Part shown: piece by piece, positions 7,558 through 14,149 of the stretch
Numbering within the stretch: the first letter of the stretch is position 1
How the letters are laid out: every line of letters begins with the position of its first letter
Origin: JBNJGT01 sp964473285
Lineage (GTDB): Archaea > Nanobdellota > Nanobdellia > Woesearchaeales > JACJVW01
Direction: 5' to 3'
NCBI GenBank assembly: GCA_964473285.1
Contig: CAYYOI010000036.1
Location: forward strand, 1-15,354
DNA: 15,354 nucleotides
Position numbers and translations under genes: made by a program
Notes under the pieces: model-generated
The model's database searches: none
What the model was told of the DNA's origin: nothing
Seen by the model: the letters and a program-made list of their open reading frames with translations, nothing else

Positions 7558-7568
7558 CTTTTTAAATT
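7558..7568 (-). promoter_or_regulatory. Likely TATA box for the ABC exporter operon
   Basis: The minus strand reads AATTTAAAAAG, ending 21 bases before the ATG at 7536. The 88-base divergent gap also carries the promoter for the gene at 7625. Confidence 0.5.
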
Positions 7569-7591
7569 TACCTATTCACTACAGAATGAAA

Positions 7592-7603
7592 CTATTTAAA
7601 TAG
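7592..7603 (+). promoter_or_regulatory. Likely TATA box for the VTT protein, within a perfect 12-base palindrome
   Basis: CTATTTAAATAG is a perfect palindrome whose core TATTTAAATA fits an archaeal TATA box. It is centred about 27 bases before the ATG at 7625. Palindromy may be incidental to the TATA sequence, or may let a dimeric regulator compete with TBP. Confidence 0.5.
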
Positions 7604-7624
7604 AATGAGTAAATAGTACCTCCT

Positions 7625-8155
7625 ATGAGGCGGAAAAAATTCTTCATAATCCTTAGTTTACTGCTGGTATGGACAATCCTTGCCTTTGTCTTTGGTGATT
7701 ATTTGGTTGATAGGCTGCTGGGAGTGTGGAACGGTTATCTTCTCATGTTCTTGGTGGCATCATTCGGCGGTTTTTCCGTATTTACAACTGCAAGCTATTT
7801 TACAACATTAATACTCCTGGCTCAGAATGGATTGAATCCCTTGCTGTTAGGATTAGCAGGAGGCATAGGTATAACAATTGGTGACAGTTTCTTTTTCTAT
7901 CTTGGAATGACTGGTAGAGAAGCCTGTGATTCACCCTTGCGAAAGAAAATAAGAAAAGTATCAACATTCCTCCGGGAGCGTTTTGACTGGGCAGTACCTA
8001 TCTTTGTCTTCGTATATGCTTGCATTGCTCCTATGCCAAATGATGTTATGACCGTATCTCTTGGACTTGCAGGGTACCCTTACCGAAAGATTATACTTCC
8101 CCTTCTTATTGGAAACATTGTGTTTACAAGTGTGTTTGCATTCATGTTCGCATGA
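7625..8155 (+). CDS. Small DedA/VTT-domain (SNARE-associated) membrane protein
   Basis: A 176-residue integral membrane protein with about five hydrophobic segments (6-24, 35-66, 72-96, 122-140, 150-175). It resembles the DedA / VTT family: the Gly-rich GLAGGIGITIGDSFFFYLG at 76-94 matches the family's conserved glycine-rich segment, and APMPNDVMTVSLGLAGYPYRK at 135-155 matches the re-entrant loop with its conserved Pro and Asp/Asn. DedA proteins are implicated in phospholipid flipping and membrane homeostasis. It is shorter than typical members, and the second half is the better match. The start has no Shine-Dalgarno motif (ACCTCCT just before the ATG is the complement of one), which fits a leaderless transcript from the TATA box at 7592-7603. 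Divergent from the ABC exporter; no operon partner. Confidence 0.7.
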   Translation: MRRKKFFIILSLLLVWTILAFVFGDYLVDRLLGVWNGYLLMFLVASFGGFSVFTTASYFTTLILLAQNGLNPLLLGLAGGIGITIGDSFFFYLGMTGREACDSPLRKKIRKVSTFLRERFDWAVPIFVFVYACIAPMPNDVMTVSLGLAGYPYRKIILPLLIGNIVFTSVFAFMFA

Positions 8156-8204
8156 TTATCAGAAAATCAAGTTAGTTTTTCCGGTCAATGCAAGTCTAAA
8201 ATTG

Positions 8205-8218
8205 TTACTTATAAGTAA
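8205..8218. promoter_or_regulatory. Perfect 14-base palindrome upstream of the large membrane protein
   Basis: TTACTTATAAGTAA is identical on both strands. It lies 13 bases before the TATA-like element at 8231-8241, in the usual place for an operator or activator site. It is not followed by a T tract, so a terminator is less likely. Its A/T-rich composition means chance cannot be excluded. Confidence 0.35.
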
Positions 8219-8230
8219 TAAAAAAAGAAA

Positions 8231-8241
8231 CTTTTAAAAAA
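8231..8241 (+). promoter_or_regulatory. Likely TATA box for the 876-residue protein
   Basis: CTTTTAAAAAA, centred about 27 bases before the ATG at 8263, preceded by an A-rich tract. No Shine-Dalgarno motif lies between it and the ATG, so a leaderless mRNA is likely. Confidence 0.5.
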
Positions 8242-8262
8242 GAATAGCTTATCCTCTGCATC

Positions 8263-10893
8263 ATGGATTCAGGGGAACAGTTTGCACATCTTGAACATAT
8301 ACTCCAGAAAGAAGCCCATATATCCTGGAAAGACCGGGCAAGTGTTATTGGTGATAATATAAAGCGAAACGCCTCATATTTTATTCCTTTTGGTGTTTTT
8401 TTGGGGATTGGCGGACTCGTTGCCTGGGATATAATGGAATTGCTTCAACATAATTCTTTAGTAGATAACTATCAACAGGCAAAAGCCTATATAGGTAATA
8501 TTTCACGAAACATTGAGACTGCAACTGACATGGGCAGGACTTTTCCTGTATCATCTGAGATCATGGAGGTTCCGCTCCAGTTGATAGAGGAAGGAAAAGA
8601 ATACACCGCAAAAAAAGAAGCGACAGAGCTCATACATTACATAAAAGAGCAACAGCACATACTGGATAATAGTAATCCTCAGGAGAGTATCAAATACCTT
8701 AACTATCTGCAGGAGAAGCTTAATCCGATAGTGAATCATGGAAAAGAGTTTTGGCTTACGATAGGTGCAATTTGCGGCGGAATTCTTGATGGTGTAGGAT
8801 TAATACTCAGCGGGATTTATGCTCTTAATGAACCATACTGGACTTCTGAATTAAGAGAAAAGAAAAGGCTGAAAAAGAAACTAAAAGATTTGCCTGAACT
8901 AAGAGAAGACCTTGAGAACCATCCCAGGCCTGACCTTCTGGTTGATGTTGTAGAAGGGGTAATATGCCAGGATAACACCGGAAGTTATCTATATCATCTG
9001 ACAAAAAAATTTATACAAAAGTCTAACAAGGATAATATGTTCATTCTGGATACTATACTCAATGATGGATACGAATCACATCATCTAATGGACCCATTCA
9101 AGACATACTCTTGCTTTGATTCTGACAGAGACGAAAGATACAAAAGCATTGAAAAGCAATTGCTGGACGAGGGATGGAGTCAAAAGGATATTGAAGATTC
9201 CCTTGAAACAGTAGATACATATAAAGGCATATTCAAGGAACTCTTCCAGAAGGAATGGAATCCTAGTCAGATCCAGAATGTCCTGACTAGAGTCGGAAAT
9301 CTGGAGAATCACAGGGAATATTTTCTGGAAGCACTGCTCACAGAGAAAAAAGAGTCATTCTTGAATGCTCTGTCTTTTTATGAAGAATTCAAGGACATAG
9401 AAGAGACTAAACGCCTTCAGTTTGCTGGCGTACTACTCCAGAATCTGAACTATTCACGTAGCCTAAAGCGTTGTAAAATAAGCAGTCCCAGTATAGTTAA
9501 ATACATTACAGATCTGGATAATACTCTTGGAATAAGTAAGAAAAACCAGCTCAGGATGCTTGGAAAAGTCAATAACCTGCATAATCTGCTTGAGCAGTTA
9601 GGACAAAAGAGAAAAGTACATGCTCTGATTGACATTGTAAATTATGAGTTGCCGCAATTCAATGATGATGTAAGGGAAATAACCAATTTTTTGGTCAGGC
9701 ACCAAGATGTTGATGCAGGTGAGACTCTTACGAATATGGGTGCATTGTATAAGTTCAGGGATGGTTCCTATAAGAGCAGGTTGCTCAAGAAAGAAGAGCC
9801 AGTAGATGCCAAGCCTCTCCTGACAAGGAAAGGAGAGCAAAAAGTGGTAGAAGAGCTTAGGAGTAAGGCAAGGTTTGCAAGGTATGAAGCATTTAATAGT
9901 AGATTAGACGATTTATTTCATGCGCCTCTTGAAGAGATTGTAGGACATAAAGTGGACTCTATCACATGGACAGAGGAACTTATCAATTCAGTTTCTGGCT
10001 ACTACAGCATCGAAAATAATGAACTTGCCAGTATTGTAAGCAAGGTAATAGGACATTACATCTTCAATGACATGGACAACCTCACTCTGGAAGGGAATCG
10101 CACATTAGAGGAAAAGCTGGGCCCTGCAATCATTTCCTGGAAAGAAGGTCACACTTCTACACATCAATGTCCCAGGAAAAAAAAGATCAGGAAAAAGCTC
10201 GGATTTGATCTTAGACACGAGTACGATGAATTTGCAAGATGCATGCACACCCTGACTGGCAACCACCAGATGCCCAATAGTGCAAAAGTGGCTGAAGCAA
10301 TATACAAGAGGGTTCTCAGACAGGCCAATCCAGAAGATAGAGCCGTTGTCCAGGAAGCGAAGTACCATCTGACCAAGATAAAGCAGGATACAGGTGTGCT
10401 TCACAAAGGAAGCCAAATCACCTTCTATGACTCCAAAGATTTCATGGACTCCCTGCAGATGGGTAATGTCACAGGCTCATGCACTAATCTGGTAAATGGC
10501 TCCAACAAATTTGCAGCTTTTGTAAACGCTATTGATGACAATAAGAAAGTAGTATACCTTGCAAATGAGAATGGTACAAAAGTAGGAAGAACATTAGCAG
10601 TATTGACAGATATTGGTATTGTTACATATAGGTCCTATGAGAATACTATATATGACATCAATGAAGCCTGGCTTGACCATTTCAGGCAATATGCAAGAAA
10701 GGTTGGAGTTCCTTTAATCATTCCCGAAAGGTTCGCTGAAGAAGGACTTGTTAAGCACCTTGGTAAGAAACAGAAAGTGTCGCCATTGATTCACAGGGCA
10801 GCCTGCCCAATCTGGTATGATGATGGCATGGGAACTGTCAAGATACCAGAAGAAGGATACAACCCAACATTTTCTGCGTATATAGAAAAATAA
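8263..10893 (+). CDS. Large membrane-anchored protein of unknown function
   Basis: An 876-residue protein that I do not recognise. Two transmembrane helices lie at about 39-60 and 163-187. Positive residues before the first and a strongly basic run after the second (REKKRLKKKLKDL at 198-210) predict N-in topology: residues 61-162 outside (helical) and about 690 residues in the cytoplasm. Residues 200-640 are mostly helical. They include two similar motifs 27 residues apart, LLDEGWSQKDIEDSL at 300-314 and LFQKEWNPSQIQNVL at 327-341, like the small GW..xxI repeats of some archaeal and bacterial proteins. The C-terminal part (about 660-876) is a distinct alpha/beta domain: FYDSKDFMDSLQMGNVTGSC at 721-740, then strands KKVVYLANE and KVGRTLAVLTDIGIVTYR. 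The Gly-Asn-Val-Thr-Gly-Ser-Cys loop with Cys740 looks like an active or binding site. Base composition resembles that of its neighbours. It is a single-gene unit, and its end lies 13 bases from convergent tRNA-Gly. Confidence 0.85.
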   Translation: MDSGEQFAHLEHILQKEAHISWKDRASVIGDNIKRNASYFIPFGVFLGIGGLVAWDIMELLQHNSLVDNYQQAKAYIGNISRNIETATDMGRTFPVSSEIMEVPLQLIEEGKEYTAKKEATELIHYIKEQQHILDNSNPQESIKYLNYLQEKLNPIVNHGKEFWLTIGAICGGILDGVGLILSGIYALNEPYWTSELREKKRLKKKLKDLPELREDLENHPRPDLLVDVVEGVICQDNTGSYLYHLTKKFIQKSNKDNMFILDTILNDGYESHHLMDPFKTYSCFDSDRDERYKSIEKQLLDEGWSQKDIEDSLETVDTYKGIFKELFQKEWNPSQIQNVLTRVGNLENHREYFLEALLTEKKESFLNALSFYEEFKDIEETKRLQFAGVLLQNLNYSRSLKRCKISSPSIVKYITDLDNTLGISKKNQLRMLGKVNNLHNLLEQLGQKRKVHALIDIVNYELPQFNDDVREITNFLVRHQDVDAGETLTNMGALYKFRDGSYKSRLLKKEEPVDAKPLLTRKGEQKVVEELRSKARFARYEAFNSRLDDLFHAPLEEIVGHKVDSITWTEELINSVSGYYSIENNELASIVSKVIGHYIFNDMDNLTLEGNRTLEEKLGPAIISWKEGHTSTHQCPRKKKIRKKLGFDLRHEYDEFARCMHTLTGNHQMPNSAKVAEAIYKRVLRQANPEDRAVVQEAKYHLTKIKQDTGVLHKGSQITFYDSKDFMDSLQMGNVTGSCTNLVNGSNKFAAFVNAIDDNKKVVYLANENGTKVGRTLAVLTDIGIVTYRSYENTIYDINEAWLDHFRQYARKVGVPLIIPERFAEEGLVKHLGKKQKVSPLIHRAACPIWYDDGMGTVKIPEEGYNPTFSAYIEK
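10884..10893 (-). terminator. Possible T-rich terminator for the tRNA pair
   Basis: On the minus strand, TTATTTTTCT begins 14 bases after the 3' end of tRNA-Gly. Archaeal transcription can end at such T-rich tracts. It coincides with the last codons of the convergent 876-residue gene. Confidence 0.35.
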
Positions 10894-10906
10894 CAAGAAT
10901 ATAAGA

Positions 10907-10977
10907 TGCGTCGGCCGGGAATCGAACCCGGACCCGGCCCGTGGCAGGGGCCAATTGTACCATTCAACCACCGACGC
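10907..10977 (-). tRNA. tRNA-Gly(GCC)
   Basis: A 71-base cloverleaf on the minus strand: acceptor GCGTCGG paired with CCGACGC plus discriminator A, D stem GTTG/CAAT, anticodon stem GGCCC/GGGCC with loop CTGCCAC (anticodon GCC), variable GGGT, and T stem CCGGG/CCCGG around TTCGATT. All stems pair (one G-U in the D stem). No intron; CCA is not encoded. Its 5' end lies one base after the 3' end of tRNA-Val, so both are surely cut from one transcript. Confidence 0.97.
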
Positions 10978-10978
10978 A

Positions 10979-11078
10979 TGGGCCCACCCGGACTCGAACC
11001 GGGGATCAATGCCTTTCTGAGTATAGCGACAATCGCTACCTTGTAAGGGCACTGTCATAGCCACTAGACCATGGGCCC
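10979..11078 (-). tRNA. tRNA-Val(TAC), intron-containing
   Basis: Minus strand, 100 bases, with a 73-base mature tRNA. Acceptor GGGCCCA pairs with TGGGCCC (discriminator A), the D arm has 16 bases, anticodon stem GTGCC/GGCAT has loop CTTACAA (anticodon TAC), variable TGATC, and T stem CCCGG/CCGGG surrounds TTCGAGT. A 27-base intron interrupts the loop after position 37. CCA is not encoded. Isoleucine and other identities are excluded by the anticodon UAC, which reads valine codons. tRNA-Gly follows after one base. The promoter is at 11101-11110, inside the end of rpoK. Confidence 0.95.
11015..11041 (-). other. tRNA-Val intron at position 37/38 (27 bases)
   Basis: The intron folds as a hairpin with stem GTAGCG/CGCTAT and loop ATTGT. 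Three-base bulges CA^A at the 5' site and AA^A at the 3' site flank a four-base central helix (CTTA against TCAG, with one T-C mismatch). This is the bulge-helix-bulge shape cut by archaeal tRNA splicing endonuclease, in a slightly relaxed form. Confidence 0.85.
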
Positions 11079-11083
11079 GCAAT

Positions 11084-11096
11084 AAAAAAGAAAAAA
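11084..11096 (-). terminator. T-rich tract after rpoK, likely terminator of the exosome operon
   Basis: The minus strand reads TTTTTTCTTTTTT, starting 8 bases after the rpoK stop and ending 6 bases before tRNA-Val. Such T runs end transcription in archaea. It also lies between the tRNA TATA box and the mature tRNA 5' end. Confidence 0.5.
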
Positions 11097-11100
11097 GGGG

Positions 11101-11110
11101 TATTTAAAAA
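11101..11110 (-). promoter_or_regulatory. TATA box of the tRNA-Val/tRNA-Gly unit
   Basis: The minus strand reads TTTTTAAATA, centred about 27 bases before the 5' end of tRNA-Val, so transcription would begin almost at the mature end. It overlaps the last codons of rpoK. Confidence 0.6.
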
Positions 11111-11310
11111 CCTTTGGGTTCTGGCATGGTTCGTCGCACTTCCATGGGTATGACTCCCTCTGCAAATTCCCGTTTTGCAATCTCAATAGGATTATACTTG
11201 AGAGCTTCAAGTTCTTCCTCTGAGAATTCCAGCAGCAGGGGAGATCCCATTGCAATCTGCAATGCCCTTGACCCGATCATTCTGGCTTTTTCATACTTGG
11301 TGTATTCCAT
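11104..11310 (-). CDS. rpoK: DNA-directed RNA polymerase subunit K (Rpo6/RpoK)
   Basis: A 68-residue protein, the archaeal counterpart of eukaryotic Rpb6 and bacterial omega, which helps assemble and hold the clamp side of RNA polymerase. The diagnostic core is complete: TKYEKARMIGSRALQIAMGSP at 4-24 and NPIEIAKREFAEGVIPMEVRR at 40-60. The short N-terminus is normal for archaea. It begins one base after the rrp42 stop, with Shine-Dalgarno GAGG in the end of rrp42 (GAGGATTAGAATG), so it is the last gene of the exosome operon. In many archaea rpoK lies with ribosomal protein genes (S9, rpoN, S2), while rrp42 is followed by L37Ae. This linkage is therefore a rearrangement. Confidence 0.95.
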   Translation of the reverse strand: MEYTKYEKARMIGSRALQIAMGSPLLLEFSEEELEALKYNPIEIAKREFAEGVIPMEVRRTMPEPKGF

Positions 11311-11311
11311 T

Positions 11312-12076
11312 CTAATCCTCCAGCTTGGCCCTGAGTTCCTGGCACTTTTCAGTTGCTTTGGTAAGCATGAACTCTATGTCCTCACTAGTCAAAGCACCAT
11401 CTCCACCCTTTTGCAGAGCGCAGATCCTGCCATCTTCCAGTGTAGCGACAGTGAGCCTTTTCTCAAGGACAGCCTCTTCCTCTAGAGTCGGATCTATAAT
11501 GAAATGGTCACCAATCTTGATCACTGTCACTTCAATGGGAAGGCCATCAAGTGGTATCTTCTCATCTGTCTTGTGCTTGTAATCGATGCCATCCTCATTA
11601 TAGGTAGGGAATCTTGCATCCTGAAGCGAGGCAATAGCAGCCAGTGCAGCAGCATCACGCAGATTGCCTGCATCATTTATGCTGCAGATATCAATGAAAA
11701 TCATCCATACCTTTTCACCTTTTGTGATGCACAATTTTTTCGTATCTATTACACCGCTTTCCCTTATTCCCCTGTCTACTACTCTTGCAAGCTCAACAGC
11801 CTGGATCTGAGGTGGCCCTGGTTCGAACCGCGGATTTGAAAGAGGAAGAAGTTCCACGTTCACCGCAATATTACCATTTTCTGGAGTGTCAGGATAGGGT
11901 CTTTCAACAGACATCTTTACACCTGCAATGACCTCTGTCTCTCCTATGAGGACGCGTGCTGAACCTTCTGCATTAGGTGTTGCTCCTTTTTCTATTACTA
12001 CTTCTCTGAACTCGTCAAATTGCCTCTTGTCAAAACGGAAGCCTTTTGTTAGCATCTGATCGATATGATTACTCAT
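11312..12076 (-). CDS. rrp42: Exosome complex subunit Rrp42
   Basis: A 254-residue RNase PH-fold subunit of the archaeal exosome. Three Rrp41-Rrp42 dimers form the hexameric ring that degrades and tails RNA 3'-5'. Rrp42 itself is inactive but shapes the RNA- and phosphate-binding site. Typical features are RFDKRQFDEFREVVIEKG near the start, ARVLIGETEVIAGVK, the Rrp42 stretch LLPLSNPRFEPGPP, and NDAGNLRDAAALAAIASL in the second half. The frame is open from an ATG at 12088, but I chose the ATG at 12076: GAGGTG stands just upstream as a Shine-Dalgarno motif, and this start overlaps the rrp41 stop in ATGAGTAA. Encoded between rrp41 and rpoK. Confidence 0.95.
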   Translation of the reverse strand: MSNHIDQMLTKGFRFDKRQFDEFREVVIEKGATPNAEGSARVLIGETEVIAGVKMSVERPYPDTPENGNIAVNVELLPLSNPRFEPGPPQIQAVELARVVDRGIRESGVIDTKKLCITKGEKVWMIFIDICSINDAGNLRDAAALAAIASLQDARFPTYNEDGIDYKHKTDEKIPLDGLPIEVTVIKIGDHFIIDPTLEEEAVLEKRLTVATLEDGRICALQKGGDGALTSEDIEFMLTKATEKCQELRAKLED

Positions 12077-12773
12077 TTTGCACCTCATACTTCTTTTTCA
12101 ATGCCTCTTTTTGGACCTCATATAGCTTAGGTGCTACTTTCTTGCCAAGCTCGATAGCTTCATTCATCAATTCCTTTGTGATGCGCCCATCCATCTGCAG
12201 GAGTGTGATCTCCTCAGTGCTTGGAATAAGTGCAATCGGGATATCCGATACTTCACCATCAAAGCTTTCCTCAGCATAGTCAAGGTCTGCTATTATATTT
12301 CCATTGATACATCCAACCGCAATAGCGACAACCAGGTCTTTCATTGCAAATCCTGCGTCAGCAAGAGCCATGGATGCGGCGCATATACTTGCGCACCTGC
12401 TTCCTGCATCTGTTTGTGGAAGCTCCACGAAGATATCGATGCTCAGATTAGGAAAATTGGTCAGGTCAAGCACAGGTTCAAGAGATTTTTCCATGACATA
12501 GGATATCTCCTTTGATCTCCTATTTCCACCTGGCCGCACACGGTCTCCCATTCCTGAGAAAGGCATCATGTTATAATGGCATTGAAGAATCCCTTTTCTG
12601 ACATCCTTTTTTGATCTTGGGAATACTTCCCTTGGCCCATAGACTGCAGCATATGCTTCTGTATTTCCTATCTTGAACCATGCTGAACCTATCGCGCTCT
12701 TTATGACACCGACTTTTGCTTCCATTGGCCGAAGCTCATCGATCTTTCTTCCATCTGGTCTCTGGAAACTCAT
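12069..12773 (-). CDS. rrp41: Exosome complex catalytic subunit Rrp41
   Basis: A 234-residue RNase PH-fold subunit that holds the active site of the archaeal exosome: phosphorolysis of RNA from the 3' end, or the reverse polyadenylation-like reaction. Visible motifs are the opening FQRPDGRKIDELRPME at 3-18, PFSGMGDRVRPGGNRRSKEIS at 71-91 with the substrate-binding Arg85-Arg86, TDAGSRCASICAASMALADAG at 121-141 (phosphate-binding loop), and DGEVSDIPIALIP at 172-184 with Asp177 in the place of the catalytic aspartate. Nothing essential is missing. Its ATG overlaps the rrp4 stop in ATGA, and its own last codons carry the Shine-Dalgarno motif of rrp42, so translation of the three subunits is coupled. 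Confidence 0.96.
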   Translation of the reverse strand: MSFQRPDGRKIDELRPMEAKVGVIKSAIGSAWFKIGNTEAYAAVYGPREVFPRSKKDVRKGILQCHYNMMPFSGMGDRVRPGGNRRSKEISYVMEKSLEPVLDLTNFPNLSIDIFVELPQTDAGSRCASICAASMALADAGFAMKDLVVAIAVGCINGNIIADLDYAEESFDGEVSDIPIALIPSTEEITLLQMDGRITKELMNEAIELGKKVAPKLYEVQKEALKKKYEVQNE

Positions 12774-13447
12774 TCTTCATCACCTAGTAATTCCTTAACC
12801 CTGTCTGTGAGTCCTTCAGTATGTGCATTGGCTTCGACAAACTTTATGGCTTCCACGGTTTTAAGTTCCATCTCTGGAGTCTCATTTGCAATCCAGATTA
12901 TCCCGTTTTGTCCCACTATTACCTTTGATCCGGTCTTTTCCTTGATAAGGCTGACCATTGAACCGCCTTTCCCGATGATTCGCGGGACCTTGTAAGGAAC
13001 AACTGTTATTATTCTTCCACCATTTAACTTTCGAAGACCAGGCCCTTTTGTTGAAACATCTATCAGTTTCTGGCTGGTAACATTTGTTATCTGGCATACC
13101 ACCCATTCATCAATATCAAAATACTGGTCAAGCCTTGCGTTTCGCTTGATGAAGTCATTGCTTGCTTCTTGCAGAGGAAGCACAGCTGAATGGCCGCTTC
13201 TCAGGTCAAGTCTCCATCCTGATATCAGGATATCAAAAACCCTTCCTATCACAGTATCATCTTTCTTTGGATAATACTGTCCGTTCAAAGGTATCAGTTT
13301 GATAACTTTGCCGTCGACCTTTGCCAGGCCGACAATCTTTGCATGTATATTTTCACCGTTTCGGTATGTACCATAACTCGGTAGATAATCCATGCCTGTG
13401 GCAAGGACTTCTCCTGGTACAGCTACTTCGTTTTGTGCAACTGTCAT
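12770..13447 (-). CDS. rrp4: Exosome complex RNA-binding subunit Rrp4
   Basis: A 225-residue cap subunit that sits on the Rrp41-Rrp42 ring and feeds RNA into the pore. Three domains are visible: an N-terminal strand-rich domain (AVPGEVLATG, about 8-60), an S1 RNA-binding domain (about 65-140), and a KH domain with its GKGG loop (IIGKGGSMVSLIKEKTGSKV at about 157-176). KH rather than a zinc ribbon separates it from Csl4. The frame is open from 13465, but the ATG at 13447 is preferred: AAGGTGA lies five to six bases before it, and the start follows the SBDS stop by four bases. That Shine-Dalgarno motif includes the SBDS stop codon. Confidence 0.95.
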   Translation of the reverse strand: MTVAQNEVAVPGEVLATGMDYLPSYGTYRNGENIHAKIVGLAKVDGKVIKLIPLNGQYYPKKDDTVIGRVFDILISGWRLDLRSGHSAVLPLQEASNDFIKRNARLDQYFDIDEWVVCQITNVTSQKLIDVSTKGPGLRKLNGGRIITVVPYKVPRIIGKGGSMVSLIKEKTGSKVIVGQNGIIWIANETPEMELKTVEAIKFVEANAHTEGLTDRVKELLGDEE

Positions 13448-13451
13448 TTTT

Positions 13452-14144
13452 TCACCTTGTTTCAATTACTCTTGTTTGAACTTCACAATGGCATTTCTTG
13501 CTCAATGTCTCGTACAGTTCAGGCTCAAGTCCCCCTGGGATCTCGATTACGCCTCTCCATCCGCCATCAGACTGCCATTCTTCCTGAACGATCTTGCCAA
13601 ATCCCATAAGGGTTCCATAAACCTTGTTTGCAAATTCTGCCAGTAGATGAATCTCTATCTTCTTTGTTACAAATTTTATTGGCAGTATTGGCTGAAGCTT
13701 ACGTAGTATTCCTTGAATCTGTTCTTCAGCACTCTGGTGCTCATCAATCTTTACTTTTGCCTCTTCCAAAGCTGCCTCTACCCTGTTACGGGGGTGAGGA
13801 ATCTTTGTTTTGGGATCAACACCATGGCGTTGTATCAATGATATCACGGAATTGTACTTCTCCTGTCTCTTTTTCTCCCTGTATTCAGCTGATAACTGAA
13901 TCTCTCCTCTTAGGATGATCTCTTTTGCGATAGAATCTGTGTCATCTGTTTCAAAAAGTGCCTGTAATCTCTCATGCGATGCTTCCTGTCCTTTCTTGGC
14001 ATCAAACCAAATCTTATCATTCTTGAGTACTTCCCGCAGGGATATTTCCTTATTCTGCCGGAACTCCATGGCAAGATCAGGATCAACGACTACCTCGAAA
14101 GTGTTTTCCCCTTTTTTTAGACGAGCAAGATGCATATCAGACAT
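13452..14144 (-). CDS. Ribosome maturation protein SBDS (Sdo1 homologue)
   Basis: A 230-residue archaeal SBDS protein. In eukaryotes the orthologue, with EFL1, releases the anti-association factor eIF6 from the 60S subunit. In archaea it is thought to act in 50S maturation. The N-terminal FYSH domain is clear (ARLKKGENTFEVVVDPDLAMEFR, then ISLREVLKNDKIWFDAKKGQEAS), followed by a helical middle domain (AKEIILRGEIQLSAEYREKK, GVDPKTKIPHPRNRVEAALEEA) and a C-terminal ferredoxin-like domain (LPIKFVTKKIEIHL through WRGVIEIPGGLEPELYE). Two starts are possible: GTG at 14153, overlapping the psmA stop in GTGA, or ATG at 14144 with GAAGTGAT five bases upstream. I chose the ATG. Its end supplies the Shine-Dalgarno motif of rrp4. 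Confidence 0.95.
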   Translation of the reverse strand: MSDMHLARLKKGENTFEVVVDPDLAMEFRQNKEISLREVLKNDKIWFDAKKGQEASHERLQALFETDDTDSIAKEIILRGEIQLSAEYREKKRQEKYNSVISLIQRHGVDPKTKIPHPRNRVEAALEEAKVKIDEHQSAEEQIQGILRKLQPILPIKFVTKKIEIHLLAEFANKVYGTLMGFGKIVQEEWQSDGGWRGVIEIPGGLEPELYETLSKKCHCEVQTRVIETR

Positions 14145-14149
14145 TTTTA

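Noticed and set aside
7618..7630. ACCTCCT just before the ATG at 7625 as a ribosome-binding site
   Set aside because: It is the complement of a Shine-Dalgarno motif (the anti-SD sequence itself), so it cannot pair with 16S rRNA; a leaderless start is more likely.
10714..11082. A 122-codon minus-strand open frame across both tRNA genes
   Set aside because: It covers two well-formed tRNAs and the antisense of the large plus-strand gene; its translation has no family features.
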